Origin: Reyranella sp. CPCC 100927
GTDB taxonomy: Bacteria > Pseudomonadota > Alphaproteobacteria > Reyranellales > Reyranellaceae
Direction: 5' to 3'
NCBI RefSeq assembly: GCF_007859315.1
Contig: NZ_VOHA01000005.1
Span: 310,001-374,000, forward strand
DNA length: 64,000 nucleotides
Numbering within the stretch: position 1 is the first letter of the stretch; the number at the start of each line of letters is the position of its first letter. The position numbers and the translations under genes are program-made. Positions 17,032 through 25,301 of the stretch are shown here, piece by piece. The notes below the pieces were generated by a model. The model made no database searches and was not told the origin of the DNA. It saw nothing but the letters and a program-made list of their open reading frames with translations.

Positions 17032-17802
17032 CTACTCGGCACCCGAACCGATGACACCGCCATCGGCGATGATCACCTGGCCGCACACGAAGGCGCCCGC
17101 CTTCGATGCGAGGAAGACGGCCACACCGCCAATGTCGTCGGGCTCGCCGATACGCTTGAGCGCCGCCTTGTTTTCCTGCGCCGAGCGGATCTGCGGATTG
17201 TCCCACAAGGCGCGGGCGAAGTCGGTCTTGATCAGGCCCGGCGCGATGGCGTTGATGCGGATGTTGTGCTTGCCCCACTCCATGGCCAGCGACTTCACGA
17301 GCGACAGATCGGCCGCCTTGGACATGTTGTAGGCCGCGATGTGCGCCGAGCCGACCAGCGCACCGATCGACGACACGATGATGATCGAGCCGTCGCGGCG
17401 CTCGGCCATCTCAGGACCGACGGCATTGACCAGCCACAGGTTGCTGAGCACGTTGTTCTGCATGATCTTGTGAAAGACATCGTCTTTCAGGCCTGACAGC
17501 GGACCGAAATACGGATTGGCCGCCGCGTTGCAGACCAGGATGTCGATACGACCGTAAGCCTTGCGCGCGGCGGCGATCAGGTTCACGAGCTGGTCCTTGT
17601 CGGAGATGTTGGCGGCGACCGCCGTCGCATCTCCACCCTTGGCCTTGATGCCCGCAACCACCTCCTCGCAGGCCGGCAGCTTGCGACTGGAGACCACCAC
17701 CTTGGCGCCGTGCGCCGCCATCTGCTCGCAGATCGACCGGCCGATGCCGCGGCTCCCGCCCGTCACCACGGCCACCTTTCCCGTCAGGTCGAACATCGAC
17801 AT
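17032..17802 (-). CDS. SDR family NAD(P)-dependent oxidoreductase
   Basis: Classical short-chain dehydrogenase of 256 aa: TGGSRGIG cofactor loop (14-21), CNAAA (91-95), catalytic Ser145, Tyr158 and Lys162 in the YNMSK form, and a C-terminal G-x-V-I-x-A-D-G-G segment. It matches the FabG/gluconate 5-dehydrogenase/DHRS4-like group; the substrate cannot be named. It stands alone on the minus strand, convergent with the aminotransferase and with an upstream 10-bp inverted repeat that could be an operator. Confidence 0.9.
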   Translation of the reverse strand: MSMFDLTGKVAVVTGGSRGIGRSICEQMAAHGAKVVVSSRKLPACEEVVAGIKAKGGDATAVAANISDKDQLVNLIAAARKAYGRIDILVCNAAANPYFGPLSGLKDDVFHKIMQNNVLSNLWLVNAVGPEMAERRDGSIIIVSSIGALVGSAHIAAYNMSKAADLSLVKSLAMEWGKHNIRINAIAPGLIKTDFARALWDNPQIRSAQENKAALKRIGEPDDIGGVAVFLASKAGAFVCGQVIIADGGVIGSGAE

Positions 17803-17828
17803 TGTCTTCTCCGCCTCGCCTCTCGAAT

Positions 17829-17860
17829 CGGCGCACCTTAACGGGTGGTCAGGTGCGCCG
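17829..17860. promoter_or_regulatory. Inverted repeat upstream of the SDR gene
   Basis: Perfect 10-bp inverted repeat CGGCGCACCT (17829-17838) and AGGTGCGCCG (17851-17860), 12-bp spacer, 27 bp upstream of the SDR start. Spacing suits a dimeric repressor operator or a leader hairpin. No regulator gene is adjacent. Confidence 0.35.
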
Positions 17861-17960
17861 ACACGGGAAAGTCATCCGGTACCGCCAACCGAAACGCGCC
17901 GATCTGAGTGAGCCAACGCACCGCCGCTAATACCCGGAACCATTGGTCGCTGATCCGGGC

Positions 17961-18027
17961 TGTCATCCCGAGCGCAGCGAGGGATCTAGGCGCCGTTCCT
18001 AGATCCCTCGCTACGCTCGGGATGACA
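17961..18027. repeat. Dispersed palindromic element, family 1, copy B (short loop)
   Basis: 30-bp arms (17961-17990 and 17998-18027) with one mismatch around a 7-bp loop. It has the same GTCATCCCGAGCGCAGCGAG arm as copy A but lacks the conserved 32-bp centre. It lies between the SDR start and the end of the RNA methyltransferase gene, in the longest gap of the window. Confidence 0.9.
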
Positions 18028-18070
18028 GGCGCGACTCACATTCGAGCGACAGCTGGCACTCGCGCCGTGC

Positions 18071-19411
18071 CTAACGCCGAAACAACGCGGCCAGTTCAAC
18101 GTGCGGCGACCACAGGAACTGGTCGATCGGCAGGAGCTGCTCCAGGCGATAGCCGCCGTCGATCAGCGTGCGGGCATCGCGCGCGAAGCTTACGGGATCA
18201 CACGACACCGCAACGATCACCGGCACATGGCTGCGCGCCAATTCGGCGGATTGCGCCGCGGCACCGGCGCGCGGCGGATCGAAGACCGCTGCATCGTACG
18301 CATTCAGCTCTTCGGCCGGAACCGGATCACGCGCGAGGTCGCGGACGTGCGCCTGAGCCACGCCAACCAGCCCGGCCTTGCGCAGCGCGGCATCGACAGC
18401 CGCGACGGCGGCCTTGTCGCCCTCGACCAAGGTCAGACGTCGTTGCGGCAGCAATCCCAGCGACAGCGTGCCGACACCGGCGTAGAGGTCGACGACACGC
18501 CGCGCCGACCCCAGCCAGGCGCGCACGCACGCCTGCAGCGCGGCTTCGCTGGGGACGCTGGCCTGCAGGAAAGCGCCGGGCGGCGGCTCGACATCCACCG
18601 GCCCCAGCCGCAAACGAGGTGCACGTCGGATGACGACCGGCTCGGCCATCCGACGTCCACCCCAGGAAACGCGCGCGACATCGGTTGCCTCGGCAAAGGC
18701 CGCCAGTGCCACGCGGCTATCGAGGTCCAGAGGCAGGCGATCCGCTGGGATCAACAGGATGTCCGCGCCGGTATCGGTCCAGTTGACGACAGCCTCCGCA
18801 TCAGCTCCCCGTGGCAGCACCTCAGGGATCAGTGCGCGCAGCGGCGGCACCAGTTCAGCCAGCGCCGGCATGAGGACGGGGCACGCCTGGAGGTCGACAA
18901 TGGCGTGCGAGGCGCGGCGCGCGAACCCGACGACGGCGCCATCCGCTGTGCGTTTGAGCGTAAAGTCGGCGCGCCGCCGCAACCCCGGCGCCGTACGCAT
19001 CATCGGTACGGTCTGTTGCGGGACCACGTCGCGATAGCCAAGCGCGGTGGTCACCGCTTGCGCCTTCCACGCCGCATAGGCCGAATCGGGCCAATGCTGC
19101 AGGGCGCATCCGCCACAGGAGCCGAAGTGCGGGCAGGCCGGCTCCTGCCGATCCGCACCCGGCGTCAGCACCTGCAGCAATTCGGCATCGAACCGATCGC
19201 CTCGAGGGCGGATCAGGCGGGCCGCCACGGTCTCGCCCGCCAGCACATAGGGAATGTCGACGATGCGACGCGCACCATCAACATCAACGGCGGCGCGACC
19301 GGTGCCACCGCCACCGATCGTATCGACCGTGACCGTGATCGTCTGCGACGGTGCCGCCGGAACCGACGATCCGGGCCGCGGCCGACCTAGGGAGCGGTTG
19401 CGCCGAGCCAT
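18071..19411 (-). CDS. Class I SAM-dependent rRNA/tRNA m5U methyltransferase (RlmD/TrmA/RumA family)
   Basis: Protein of 446 aa that methylates uridine C5 in rRNA or tRNA. It has an N-terminal TRAM domain (about 22-82) and an iron-sulfur motif C-x5-C-x2-C (Cys93, Cys99, Cys102) with a further Cys in DLQACPVL. The SAM domain has VDLYAGVGTLSLGL, DPPRAG, and the catalytic Cys in VSCDP near residue 405. Start ATG 19411 lies inside the preceding asparaginase gene (25-bp overlap, same strand), implying coupled translation. An open frame runs much further upstream but is out-of-frame asparaginase sequence. Confidence 0.92.
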   Translation of the reverse strand: MARRNRSLGRPRPGSSVPAAPSQTITVTVDTIGGGGTGRAAVDVDGARRIVDIPYVLAGETVAARLIRPRGDRFDAELLQVLTPGADRQEPACPHFGSCGGCALQHWPDSAYAAWKAQAVTTALGYRDVVPQQTVPMMRTAPGLRRRADFTLKRTADGAVVGFARRASHAIVDLQACPVLMPALAELVPPLRALIPEVLPRGADAEAVVNWTDTGADILLIPADRLPLDLDSRVALAAFAEATDVARVSWGGRRMAEPVVIRRAPRLRLGPVDVEPPPGAFLQASVPSEAALQACVRAWLGSARRVVDLYAGVGTLSLGLLPQRRLTLVEGDKAAVAAVDAALRKAGLVGVAQAHVRDLARDPVPAEELNAYDAAVFDPPRAGAAAQSAELARSHVPVIVAVSCDPVSFARDARTLIDGGYRLEQLLPIDQFLWSPHVELAALFRR

Positions 19412-20403
19412 GAGGCAGCCGGACGGATATCGCCAACCGTCAGGCCGGCGACGTTGAGGACCGGTGGCGTGATCGCCGCGTCGAACTGCATGTCGGCCAG
19501 CACGCCGAGGTGCCGCAGGATCGCGGCCAGTGCGACTTCCGCGGCGCGTCCGTTGCCGTCCCAGATCTTCAGCGCTACGCCTAGCCCCAGCGTCGGCAAC
19601 ATGCCGCAGTAGACGCCCTCGGCCCCGGTCTTGACCTGCGCCACGTCTTTCAAGGCGCCGTTGATGCGCGTACAGAAACGGCCGGTACCGGCCATGTAGA
19701 ACGGCTCGGCATTCATGGCGGCCCGGATACGCCGGATCGCCTTGGCCCGTACTTCCGGCAGCCGGGCCGGATTGGCTAGGTTGGCCATCGCCAGCGCCAT
19801 ATGGCGCAACGGCACACCCACGGTCGGAATACCGCACCCATCGATGCCCAACGGGGCCCGGGTCAGGTCGCACTGCGCCAGCTGCTCGTAGATGCCGAGC
19901 AGCCGCTGCTGCACCGGGTGATCGCGCCGGATGTAGCCGCGGGTCGGTTCGCCCTTGTGCATCGCCGTGGTGAGAAAGCCCGTGTGCTTGCCCGAGCAAT
20001 TGTTGAAGGCGGCCGTCAACGGCGCGCCGCTGCGCACGAAGTCTTCGAAGATCGGCAGCCGGGTCGGCGCATGGGCGCCGCATTCGAGGTCGCTTTCGCC
20101 AAGTCCGATCGCGCCGAGCCACGCCCGTACAGCCTCGACATGGCGTGGCTCGCCGTTGTGCGAGGCGCAGGCCAGCGACAGGTGCATGTCGGTCAAGCCG
20201 AAGCGATCGGCCGCTCCGCTTTCCACCAGCGGGATCGCCTGCAGCGGTTTGATGGCCGAACGTGCCATCACCGGTGAGTCGATGTCGCCCCACGCTTCGA
20301 CCGCCGATCCGTCGATCTTCATGACGGCGGCGGCACCGACGTGCCGGCTTTCAATCATGTTGCCGCGCGTCACCTCGATGACGACCGGCTTGTCGCTGCT
20401 CAC
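19387..20403 (-). CDS. L-asparaginase, Rhizobium etli type (PF06089, class 3)
   Basis: Protein of 338 aa of the asparaginase family distinct from E. coli AnsA/AnsB. Signatures: RSAIKPLQ with Ser49 and Lys52 (equivalent to the catalytic Ser48/Lys51 pair of R. etli ReAV), CASHNGE, NNCSGKHTG, and DGCGIPT with a zinc-type Cys. It converts asparagine to aspartate and ammonia. It starts at GTG 20401-20403 with GGAG about 9 nt before; that GGAG is inside one arm of an inverted repeat. The gene overlaps the RNA methyltransferase by 25 bp. Confidence 0.92.
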   Translation of the reverse strand: MSSDKPVVIEVTRGNMIESRHVGAAAVMKIDGSAVEAWGDIDSPVMARSAIKPLQAIPLVESGAADRFGLTDMHLSLACASHNGEPRHVEAVRAWLGAIGLGESDLECGAHAPTRLPIFEDFVRSGAPLTAAFNNCSGKHTGFLTTAMHKGEPTRGYIRRDHPVQQRLLGIYEQLAQCDLTRAPLGIDGCGIPTVGVPLRHMALAMANLANPARLPEVRAKAIRRIRAAMNAEPFYMAGTGRFCTRINGALKDVAQVKTGAEGVYCGMLPTLGLGVALKIWDGNGRAAEVALAAILRHLGVLADMQFDAAITPPVLNVAGLTVGDIRPAASWLGATAP

Positions 20404-20412
20404 GCTGTTGCT

Positions 20413-20460
20413 CTCCGTGTCCGCGCCCAGGGTCTACCACAGAGACAGCAGGACACGGAG
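20413..20460 (-). promoter_or_regulatory. Possible Shine-Dalgarno-sequestering hairpin of the asparaginase gene
   Basis: On the minus-strand transcript CTCCGTGTCC (20460-20451) pairs perfectly with GGACACGGAG (20422-20413) across a 28-nt loop. The second arm contains the only good ribosome-binding site (GGAG) of the GTG start at 20403. Pairing would hide the site. It lies just after the P450 stop codon, so it could alternatively act as a terminator stem, but no T run follows. Confidence 0.4.
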
Positions 20461-20473
20461 GGGGAGATTTACC

Positions 20474-21703
20474 TCATCCCCATACGGCTGGCAGCGTCGT
20501 CAGACCGCGCAGGGTGAAGCTCTGGCGCCACTGCGGCTTGTCGATCTCGGGCAGGCGCAGATCCGGCAGGCGCGTCACCAGTGCCTTGAACACCACCTCG
20601 CCTTCCAGCCGCGCCAGCTGGGCGCCCAGGCAGTGATGGATGCCGCCGCCGAACGACAGCGGGCGGATATTCTGGCGGCGAATGTCGAGCCGATCAGGGT
20701 CGTCGTAGATCTCCGGGTCGCGGTTCGCGGCGCCGAGCAGACAGACGATATTTTCGCCCTTGCCGATCTGCTGTCCGCCCAGTTCGACATCCTCGGCGGC
20801 GGCCCGTCCGGTCATTTGGACTGACGAATCGTAGCGTAGCAGCTCTTCGACTGCATTGGCGGCTAGCGACGGGTCGGCCTTCAGCGCCTCCCACTGGTCG
20901 GGATGGCGGTGCAGTGCCAGCAGGCCATTGGCGATCAGATTGGATGTGGTTTCGTGGCCGGCCGCGAACAGCAGGCTGACATTGGCCCGCAGTTCCTCCT
21001 GCGACAGGCGATCGCCCGCCTCTTCCGCCTGTACCAGCAAGGTCGTGAGGTCATCGCCAGGCTCGCGGCGACGGCGCTCGAAAAGGGTGTCGAAGTACTC
21101 GTCCGACTCGCGGTTACGCTCGTTGGCATCGTCGATCTCGGCCCGGGTCATCGGCACCGGATCGATGATGCGGCCGTTGACACTGGAGTGATCGAGGAAG
21201 CGATGCTGCTCCTCCTCCGGGATGCCCAGCATGTCGCAGATCACTTTCACCGGCAGCCGGTGTGCGATATCCCAGACGACATCCATGCGGCCTTGCGCGT
21301 AGACGCGATCGATCATGCCGTCGACCAGGGCGGTGATACGCGCCCGCATCTCCTCGACCCGGCGCGCGGTAAATGCCTTGGTCACCAGGCCGCGCAGGCG
21401 CGTGTGGTCGGGCGGATCGAGCACCAGCATGGTGCGCCCCAGGCTCGCGAATGACCGGTCCTGCATGGCGTCGGGACCATAGCGGCGGATCAGGTTGCCC
21501 TCGTAGTTCTTGCCGAAGCGCTTGTCGCGCAACACCAGCGCCACGTCGGCATAGCGGCTGACCAGCCACATGCCCAGCGGGGTGCGAAACACCGGCGCCT
21601 TGTCGCGCAGAAAGCGGTACGTCGGGTAGGGATCGGCGATGAACGCCGGATCCAGCGGATTGAACACGGGCGTCGGCGCTGCCGTCGTCAGGGTGTCGGG
21701 CAT
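20474..21703 (-). CDS. Cytochrome P450
   Basis: Soluble bacterial P450 of 409 aa. I-helix AGHETT (248-253), ExxR at 287-290, and heme loop FGGGIHHCLG with Cys358 as ligand. No fused reductase and no ferredoxin gene nearby, so it depends on electron partners elsewhere. It belongs to the broad CYP family that hydroxylates terpenoids, fatty acids or aromatics. It lies 69 bp downstream of a LysR gene on the same strand, with a 12-bp-stem hairpin in the gap, and near a FAD hydroxylase, transporter and CoA ligases, so a catabolic role is likely. Confidence 0.96.
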   Translation of the reverse strand: MPDTLTTAAPTPVFNPLDPAFIADPYPTYRFLRDKAPVFRTPLGMWLVSRYADVALVLRDKRFGKNYEGNLIRRYGPDAMQDRSFASLGRTMLVLDPPDHTRLRGLVTKAFTARRVEEMRARITALVDGMIDRVYAQGRMDVVWDIAHRLPVKVICDMLGIPEEEQHRFLDHSSVNGRIIDPVPMTRAEIDDANERNRESDEYFDTLFERRRREPGDDLTTLLVQAEEAGDRLSQEELRANVSLLFAAGHETTSNLIANGLLALHRHPDQWEALKADPSLAANAVEELLRYDSSVQMTGRAAAEDVELGGQQIGKGENIVCLLGAANRDPEIYDDPDRLDIRRQNIRPLSFGGGIHHCLGAQLARLEGEVVFKALVTRLPDLRLPEIDKPQWRQSFTLRGLTTLPAVWG

Positions 21704-21759
21704 GCTCGCTCCTCGCTGAAGTTGTCCCGACCTTAGCGAAGGTGCCCGGCCCTGCCAAC

Positions 21760-21789
21760 AAAATTCGATACACTACTGTATCGAATTTT
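21760..21789. terminator. 12-bp inverted repeat between lysR and P450 gene
   Basis: AAAATTCGATAC (21760-21771) and GTATCGAATTTT (21778-21789), 6-bp loop, perfect. On the minus strand the stem ends in TTTTGTT, so it can act as the lysR terminator; on the plus strand it is followed by TTT. It overlaps the lysR stop codon. Because it sits 57 bp before the P450 start and is AT-rich, an operator role is equally possible. Confidence 0.5.
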
Positions 21790-22729
21790 TTCTCGACCTT
21801 TTCCGGTGGGCATTCGCGGAACGGCGCCGTCTGGTCCCCGGCTCCACACACCGGATGCGGCCCTCAGCAATGAGCGTGGCGCTGACCGTCTTGATGGCGG
21901 CGATCATTTCGCGCGTAGCCCGGCTGGCGGGCCGCCCGCGTGGCAGCGCCAGCACGCGCCGCGCCTGCACCCAGGGCAACTCCACGGCGCCCAACGTTCC
22001 CGCCGCCAGTTCACGGTGAAAACCTGAATACGGCAGGAAGCCGTAGCCGATACCGGCCATCACCATCTGCTTGAGCGGTTCCATGTTATCGACCTCGAAG
22101 GAACAGATCGGCCGATCCGGCAGAAAGCCTCGGGTGGTGTCGCTCAGCGGCAGGATCAACGGCAGGCGTACGATGTCGGCCGGCGACAATGCCGCCGTCT
22201 TCAGATGCGGATCACCGGGTCGCCCCAGCATGTAGACGCCTTCATGGAAGAGGTCGATGAACTCGAGATGCTCGACGCGCTGTGGTGCCGTGACGATCGC
22301 AAGGTCCAGCACGCCGCGCAGGACGCGATCGCACAGTTCCTCGGTCAATCCTTCGCTGAACTGCACCCGCACGCGCGGAAAGCGGCGGGCGAAATGCAGC
22401 GCCAGCGGCGCGAACAGGATATCGGCCAGCGTCGATGGCGCGCCCAATCGCACCATGCCGCCCGGTTCGCGGTTCTCCAGCGAGACCTCGGCCCGGATGT
22501 TGTCGAGTTCGCCCAGCATGTAGCGGGCGCGATCGAGCAGGATCTTGCCGGACTCGCTGATCGCGATACCGTGGCGGCCGCGTTCGAACAGAAGCCCGCC
22601 CATCTCGTGCTCCAGCGCCTGCATGTGCCGGCTGAGCGCGGACTGCGCCACGTTCAGCGCGCTGGCTGCGGCGCTGAAGCTGCCGCGCTCGGCGATGGCG
22701 ACGAAGTAACGAAGCTGGCGCAGGTCCAT
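21773..22729 (-). CDS. LysR family transcriptional regulator
   Basis: Regulator of 318 aa. The N-terminal winged helix (1-60, SFSAAASALNVAQSALSRHMQALE) precedes a type 2 periplasmic-binding-like effector domain (about 90-295). The C-terminal 20 residues are Arg/Lys/Ser rich and run into the hairpin sequence at 21760-21789, so the terminal codons look like drift into non-coding DNA. It is divergent from the FAD hydroxylase gene with a 110-bp gap containing a strong ATCAAA-N6-TTTGAT palindrome. It most likely controls the hydroxylase operon and itself. Confidence 0.93.
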   Translation of the reverse strand: MDLRQLRYFVAIAERGSFSAAASALNVAQSALSRHMQALEHEMGGLLFERGRHGIAISESGKILLDRARYMLGELDNIRAEVSLENREPGGMVRLGAPSTLADILFAPLALHFARRFPRVRVQFSEGLTEELCDRVLRGVLDLAIVTAPQRVEHLEFIDLFHEGVYMLGRPGDPHLKTAALSPADIVRLPLILPLSDTTRGFLPDRPICSFEVDNMEPLKQMVMAGIGYGFLPYSGFHRELAAGTLGAVELPWVQARRVLALPRGRPASRATREMIAAIKTVSATLIAEGRIRCVEPGTRRRRSANAHRKRSRKNSIQ

Positions 22730-22758
22730 GGTCGATCTCGAATCGAGATGGGAACGAT

Positions 22759-22776
22759 ATCAAACATATATTTGAT
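22759..22776. promoter_or_regulatory. Palindromic LysR-type operator candidate
   Basis: ATCAAACATATATTTGAT: 6-bp perfect arms with an AT-rich centre, containing the T-N11-A pattern of LysR boxes. It is 30 bp upstream of the LysR start and 64 bp upstream of the hydroxylase ATG, the usual position for dual autoregulation and activation. Its AT richness stands out from the GC-rich surroundings. Confidence 0.6.
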
Positions 22777-22839
22777 AGATGGCGGCCGCCACTGCACGTT
22801 CACGCCAACGCACGCCATACGTGCGATGGAGAGGAACGC

Positions 22840-24441
22840 ATGGCCAGGACTGAGACGACGTCGGTGTTCATCGTTGGTGGCGGGCCGGTCGGGCTGGCGA
22901 TGGCGCTGCTGCTGGATCGCTTCGGAGTCGACTGCGTCGTCGTCGAAAAAAGCGCCACGACCACCGATCATCCCAAGTCGCGCGGCTGCTGGGTGCGCAC
23001 CATGGAGATCTTCCGGCAATGGGGGATCGAGGATGCCATTCGCGCCCGCGGCTTGCAGGACAAGTCCGACATGTTCGTGTTCGTCGAGAGCGTGGCCGGG
23101 CGCGAGGTCGGCCGCACCCGGCCGGAACTGAACCTGGGCCAGACCCCGGCGTGGAAGAGCCTGGTCGCCCAGGACGCCGTCGAGGAAGAGATCTACCGCA
23201 TCGTCGCGGCGTCGAAGCACGCGCGGGTTCTGTTCTCGACCGAGTTCGTGTCGTTCGTCGAGACCACCGAAGGCATCGAGGCCACCACGCGCTCGGCGTC
23301 CGGCGACATGACGTGGCGCGCCCGCTACCTGGTGGCGGCCGATGGCGCCGGCAGCGCCACGCGCCGAGCCGCCGGCATCGAGATGGTAGGCCCCGGCAAC
23401 ATGGCCACCATCCTGAACGAGTACTGGCGCGGTGATCTCTCCCGCTTCCCGCTGGCCCGCGAGGCTGCGGGCTATCGCATCATCCCCAAGGATCCCGACG
23501 CGGTTGCCTCGACCATCCTCAACACCAACGGTCGCGACCGCTGGCTGACCCTGCTGCCGGTGGGGGGCCCTGGCGACGAGCGGCCGCGGACGTGGACTGA
23601 TGCCGAGATCATCCAGATCATCCGGGCGCAGACCGGCGTGCCCGACCTTGAGGTCACGCTGCTCAATCGCTCGGTGTGGCGCATGACGCGCCAGGTGGCG
23701 GCATCGTTCCGGCGCAACCGGACGTTCCTGGTCGGCGATGCCGCGCACCGCTTCCCACCGACCGGTGGGTTCGGTCTCAACTCGGGCGTTCAGGATGCCC
23801 ACAACCTGGCCTGGAAGCTGGCTTACGTGTTGAAAGGCCTGGCATCGGAACGGTTGCTCGACAGCTACGACCTCGAACGGCGACCGGTGGCCGAATCCAA
23901 TGCCGACTTCAGCACCGGCAACATGCGGCGCTTTCCCCTGACCGAGGAGGCGATCCGTTCCGGCGATCCCGACCGCATCCGGTTCTGGATCAACGACATG
24001 GACAAGCACCTGCACAGCATCGGCCAGGCATTGGGCTTTTCCTATGAGCAAGGCGCCGTGATCCCGGACGGCACGGTGCGGACCGGCCATGACACCCGCG
24101 TCTACATGCCAAGCGATCGGCCGGGCGGGCGCTTCCCGCATCTGTGGCTCGATCTTGCGCGCCAACAGTCGACGCTCGACTGGTTCGACAAGAGCTTCGT
24201 CGTCGTCGCCGGCCCCCTGGGCGAAGCCTGGCTCGAAGCCGGCAAGAGCGTGGCCGGTGCGTTGAAGCAGCCGCTGGGCCTGCAGATGTTGCCGACAGCC
24301 GACCCGTCGGACGGCTTCCAGATCGGCTTGCGGGGGGCGGTGCTGGTGCGGCCCGACGGCCACGTCGCGTGGCGCATGCCGTGGCTGCCCAGCGATCCCG
24401 CCAAGGCGCTCGCCGGCGCACTCACCACGTTGCTGCAGTAG
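22840..24441 (+). CDS. FAD-dependent aromatic hydroxylase (PheA/TfdB/MhpA type)
   Basis: Group A flavoprotein monooxygenase of 533 aa. FAD fold GGGPVGLA at 13-20, DG motif in LVAADGAGSATRR, and GDAAHRFPPTGGFGLN near 299-314. A C-terminal thioredoxin-like domain (about 400-533) is typical of phenol hydroxylase/MhpA-like enzymes. It adds a hydroxyl group to an aromatic or polyketide-type ring using NAD(P)H. It is first of an apparent operon with an alpha/beta hydrolase, an MFS importer and a CoA ligase (gaps 43, 40 and 51 bp). No ring-cleaving dioxygenase is present. Confidence 0.93.
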   Translation: MARTETTSVFIVGGGPVGLAMALLLDRFGVDCVVVEKSATTTDHPKSRGCWVRTMEIFRQWGIEDAIRARGLQDKSDMFVFVESVAGREVGRTRPELNLGQTPAWKSLVAQDAVEEEIYRIVAASKHARVLFSTEFVSFVETTEGIEATTRSASGDMTWRARYLVAADGAGSATRRAAGIEMVGPGNMATILNEYWRGDLSRFPLAREAAGYRIIPKDPDAVASTILNTNGRDRWLTLLPVGGPGDERPRTWTDAEIIQIIRAQTGVPDLEVTLLNRSVWRMTRQVAASFRRNRTFLVGDAAHRFPPTGGFGLNSGVQDAHNLAWKLAYVLKGLASERLLDSYDLERRPVAESNADFSTGNMRRFPLTEEAIRSGDPDRIRFWINDMDKHLHSIGQALGFSYEQGAVIPDGTVRTGHDTRVYMPSDRPGGRFPHLWLDLARQQSTLDWFDKSFVVVAGPLGEAWLEAGKSVAGALKQPLGLQMLPTADPSDGFQIGLRGAVLVRPDGHVAWRMPWLPSDPAKALAGALTTLLQ

Positions 24442-24443
24442 CC

Positions 24444-24469
24444 CTTCTCCCCGCGAAGGCGGGAGGAAG
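24444..24469. repeat. Short palindrome between hydroxylase and hydrolase genes
   Basis: Imperfect hairpin CTTCTCCCCGC / GCGGGAGGAAG around a short GAAG-type loop. It resembles the CCCGC-loop-GCGGG REP-like palindromes common in high-GC alphaproteobacteria. It lies within the operon and could stabilise or attenuate the transcript. Confidence 0.4.
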
Positions 24470-24484
24470 AGCAGGAGAATCGTG

Positions 24485-25261
24485 ATGCAGTTTGTCAAAG
24501 CCAACGGCACTGAAACCGCGTTCGTGCAGAGCGGTAAAGGACCGCCGTTGATATTGCTGCACGGCGCCGAGGCGGACCACGCGATGTTCGATGCCTTCGC
24601 CCCGCTGCTGGCGGCGCATTTCACGGTGATCGCCTGTGATCAGCGCGATTCCGGCAAGACCCGCAATCCACCTGACGCGTACTCCCTGCTCGACCTGGCC
24701 GACGACGCCGCCGGCTTGATCGAGGGCCTGGGGCACGGGCACGCGCATGTCTTCGGCACATCGCTGGGTGGTGCGATCGCACAGGCACTGGCAGCGCGGC
24801 ATCCAACGAAGGTCGATCGACTGGTGCTCAGCAGCACGTTCCGGGTCGGCGCCAACCTGCTGGAGCTCAACCCGACAGCGATACAAGCCATCGCGGCCTT
24901 GCGCGCCGAGCTTCCGGCCAGCGCGCCTAAAATCGCGGCCTACTTCTTCCCTGCCGCCTATCTCGAGGCCCACCCGCAGGTCAGTGCGATCTTCGCCGGC
25001 AACAGCCGCGACGAAGCCCAGAAGGCCCGACGCGCCGGCCTGATGCGTCACCCGGTGTCCGTCGACCTGGCAGCCGTCACGGCACCTGCGCTGGTGCTGG
25101 CGGCATCGGAGGACAGGCTGATCCCCCCCGCCCACACGCTGTCGCTCGCCGACGCCATCGCCGGTGCGCGCACTCATACCATCCAGGGCGTCGGCCACGT
25201 CGCCACGATCCAGGATCCGGCGGCCGTCGCCCGACCGGTCATCGACTTTCTGCTGGGGTGA
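24485..25261 (+). CDS. Alpha/beta hydrolase
   Basis: Hydrolase of 258 aa with nucleophile Ser93 in GTSLGG, acid in ASEDRLIPP and His in GVGHVA. It resembles carboxylesterases, 3-oxoadipate enol-lactonases (PcaD-like) and C-C bond hydrolases. ATG 24485 preceded by CAGGAGA was chosen; GTG 24482 directly before it would add one residue. Its position after the FAD hydroxylase suggests hydrolysis of an ester, lactone or ring-fission product in the same pathway, though the substrate is unknown. Confidence 0.88.
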   Translation: MQFVKANGTETAFVQSGKGPPLILLHGAEADHAMFDAFAPLLAAHFTVIACDQRDSGKTRNPPDAYSLLDLADDAAGLIEGLGHGHAHVFGTSLGGAIAQALAARHPTKVDRLVLSSTFRVGANLLELNPTAIQAIAALRAELPASAPKIAAYFFPAAYLEAHPQVSAIFAGNSRDEAQKARRAGLMRHPVSVDLAAVTAPALVLAASEDRLIPPAHTLSLADAIAGARTHTIQGVGHVATIQDPAAVARPVIDFLLG

Positions 25262-25301
25262 TGGAGGTAACCGACAGTCCACAGCTTCATGGGAGGAAAC
25301 A

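Noticed and set aside
19412-20293. N-terminal extension of the RNA methyltransferase frame
   Set aside because: Out-of-frame asparaginase sequence; the real overlap is only 25 bp.
22654-24624. Open frame of 656 codons opposite the FAD hydroxylase
   Set aside because: Shadow of a strongly supported gene; no motif.
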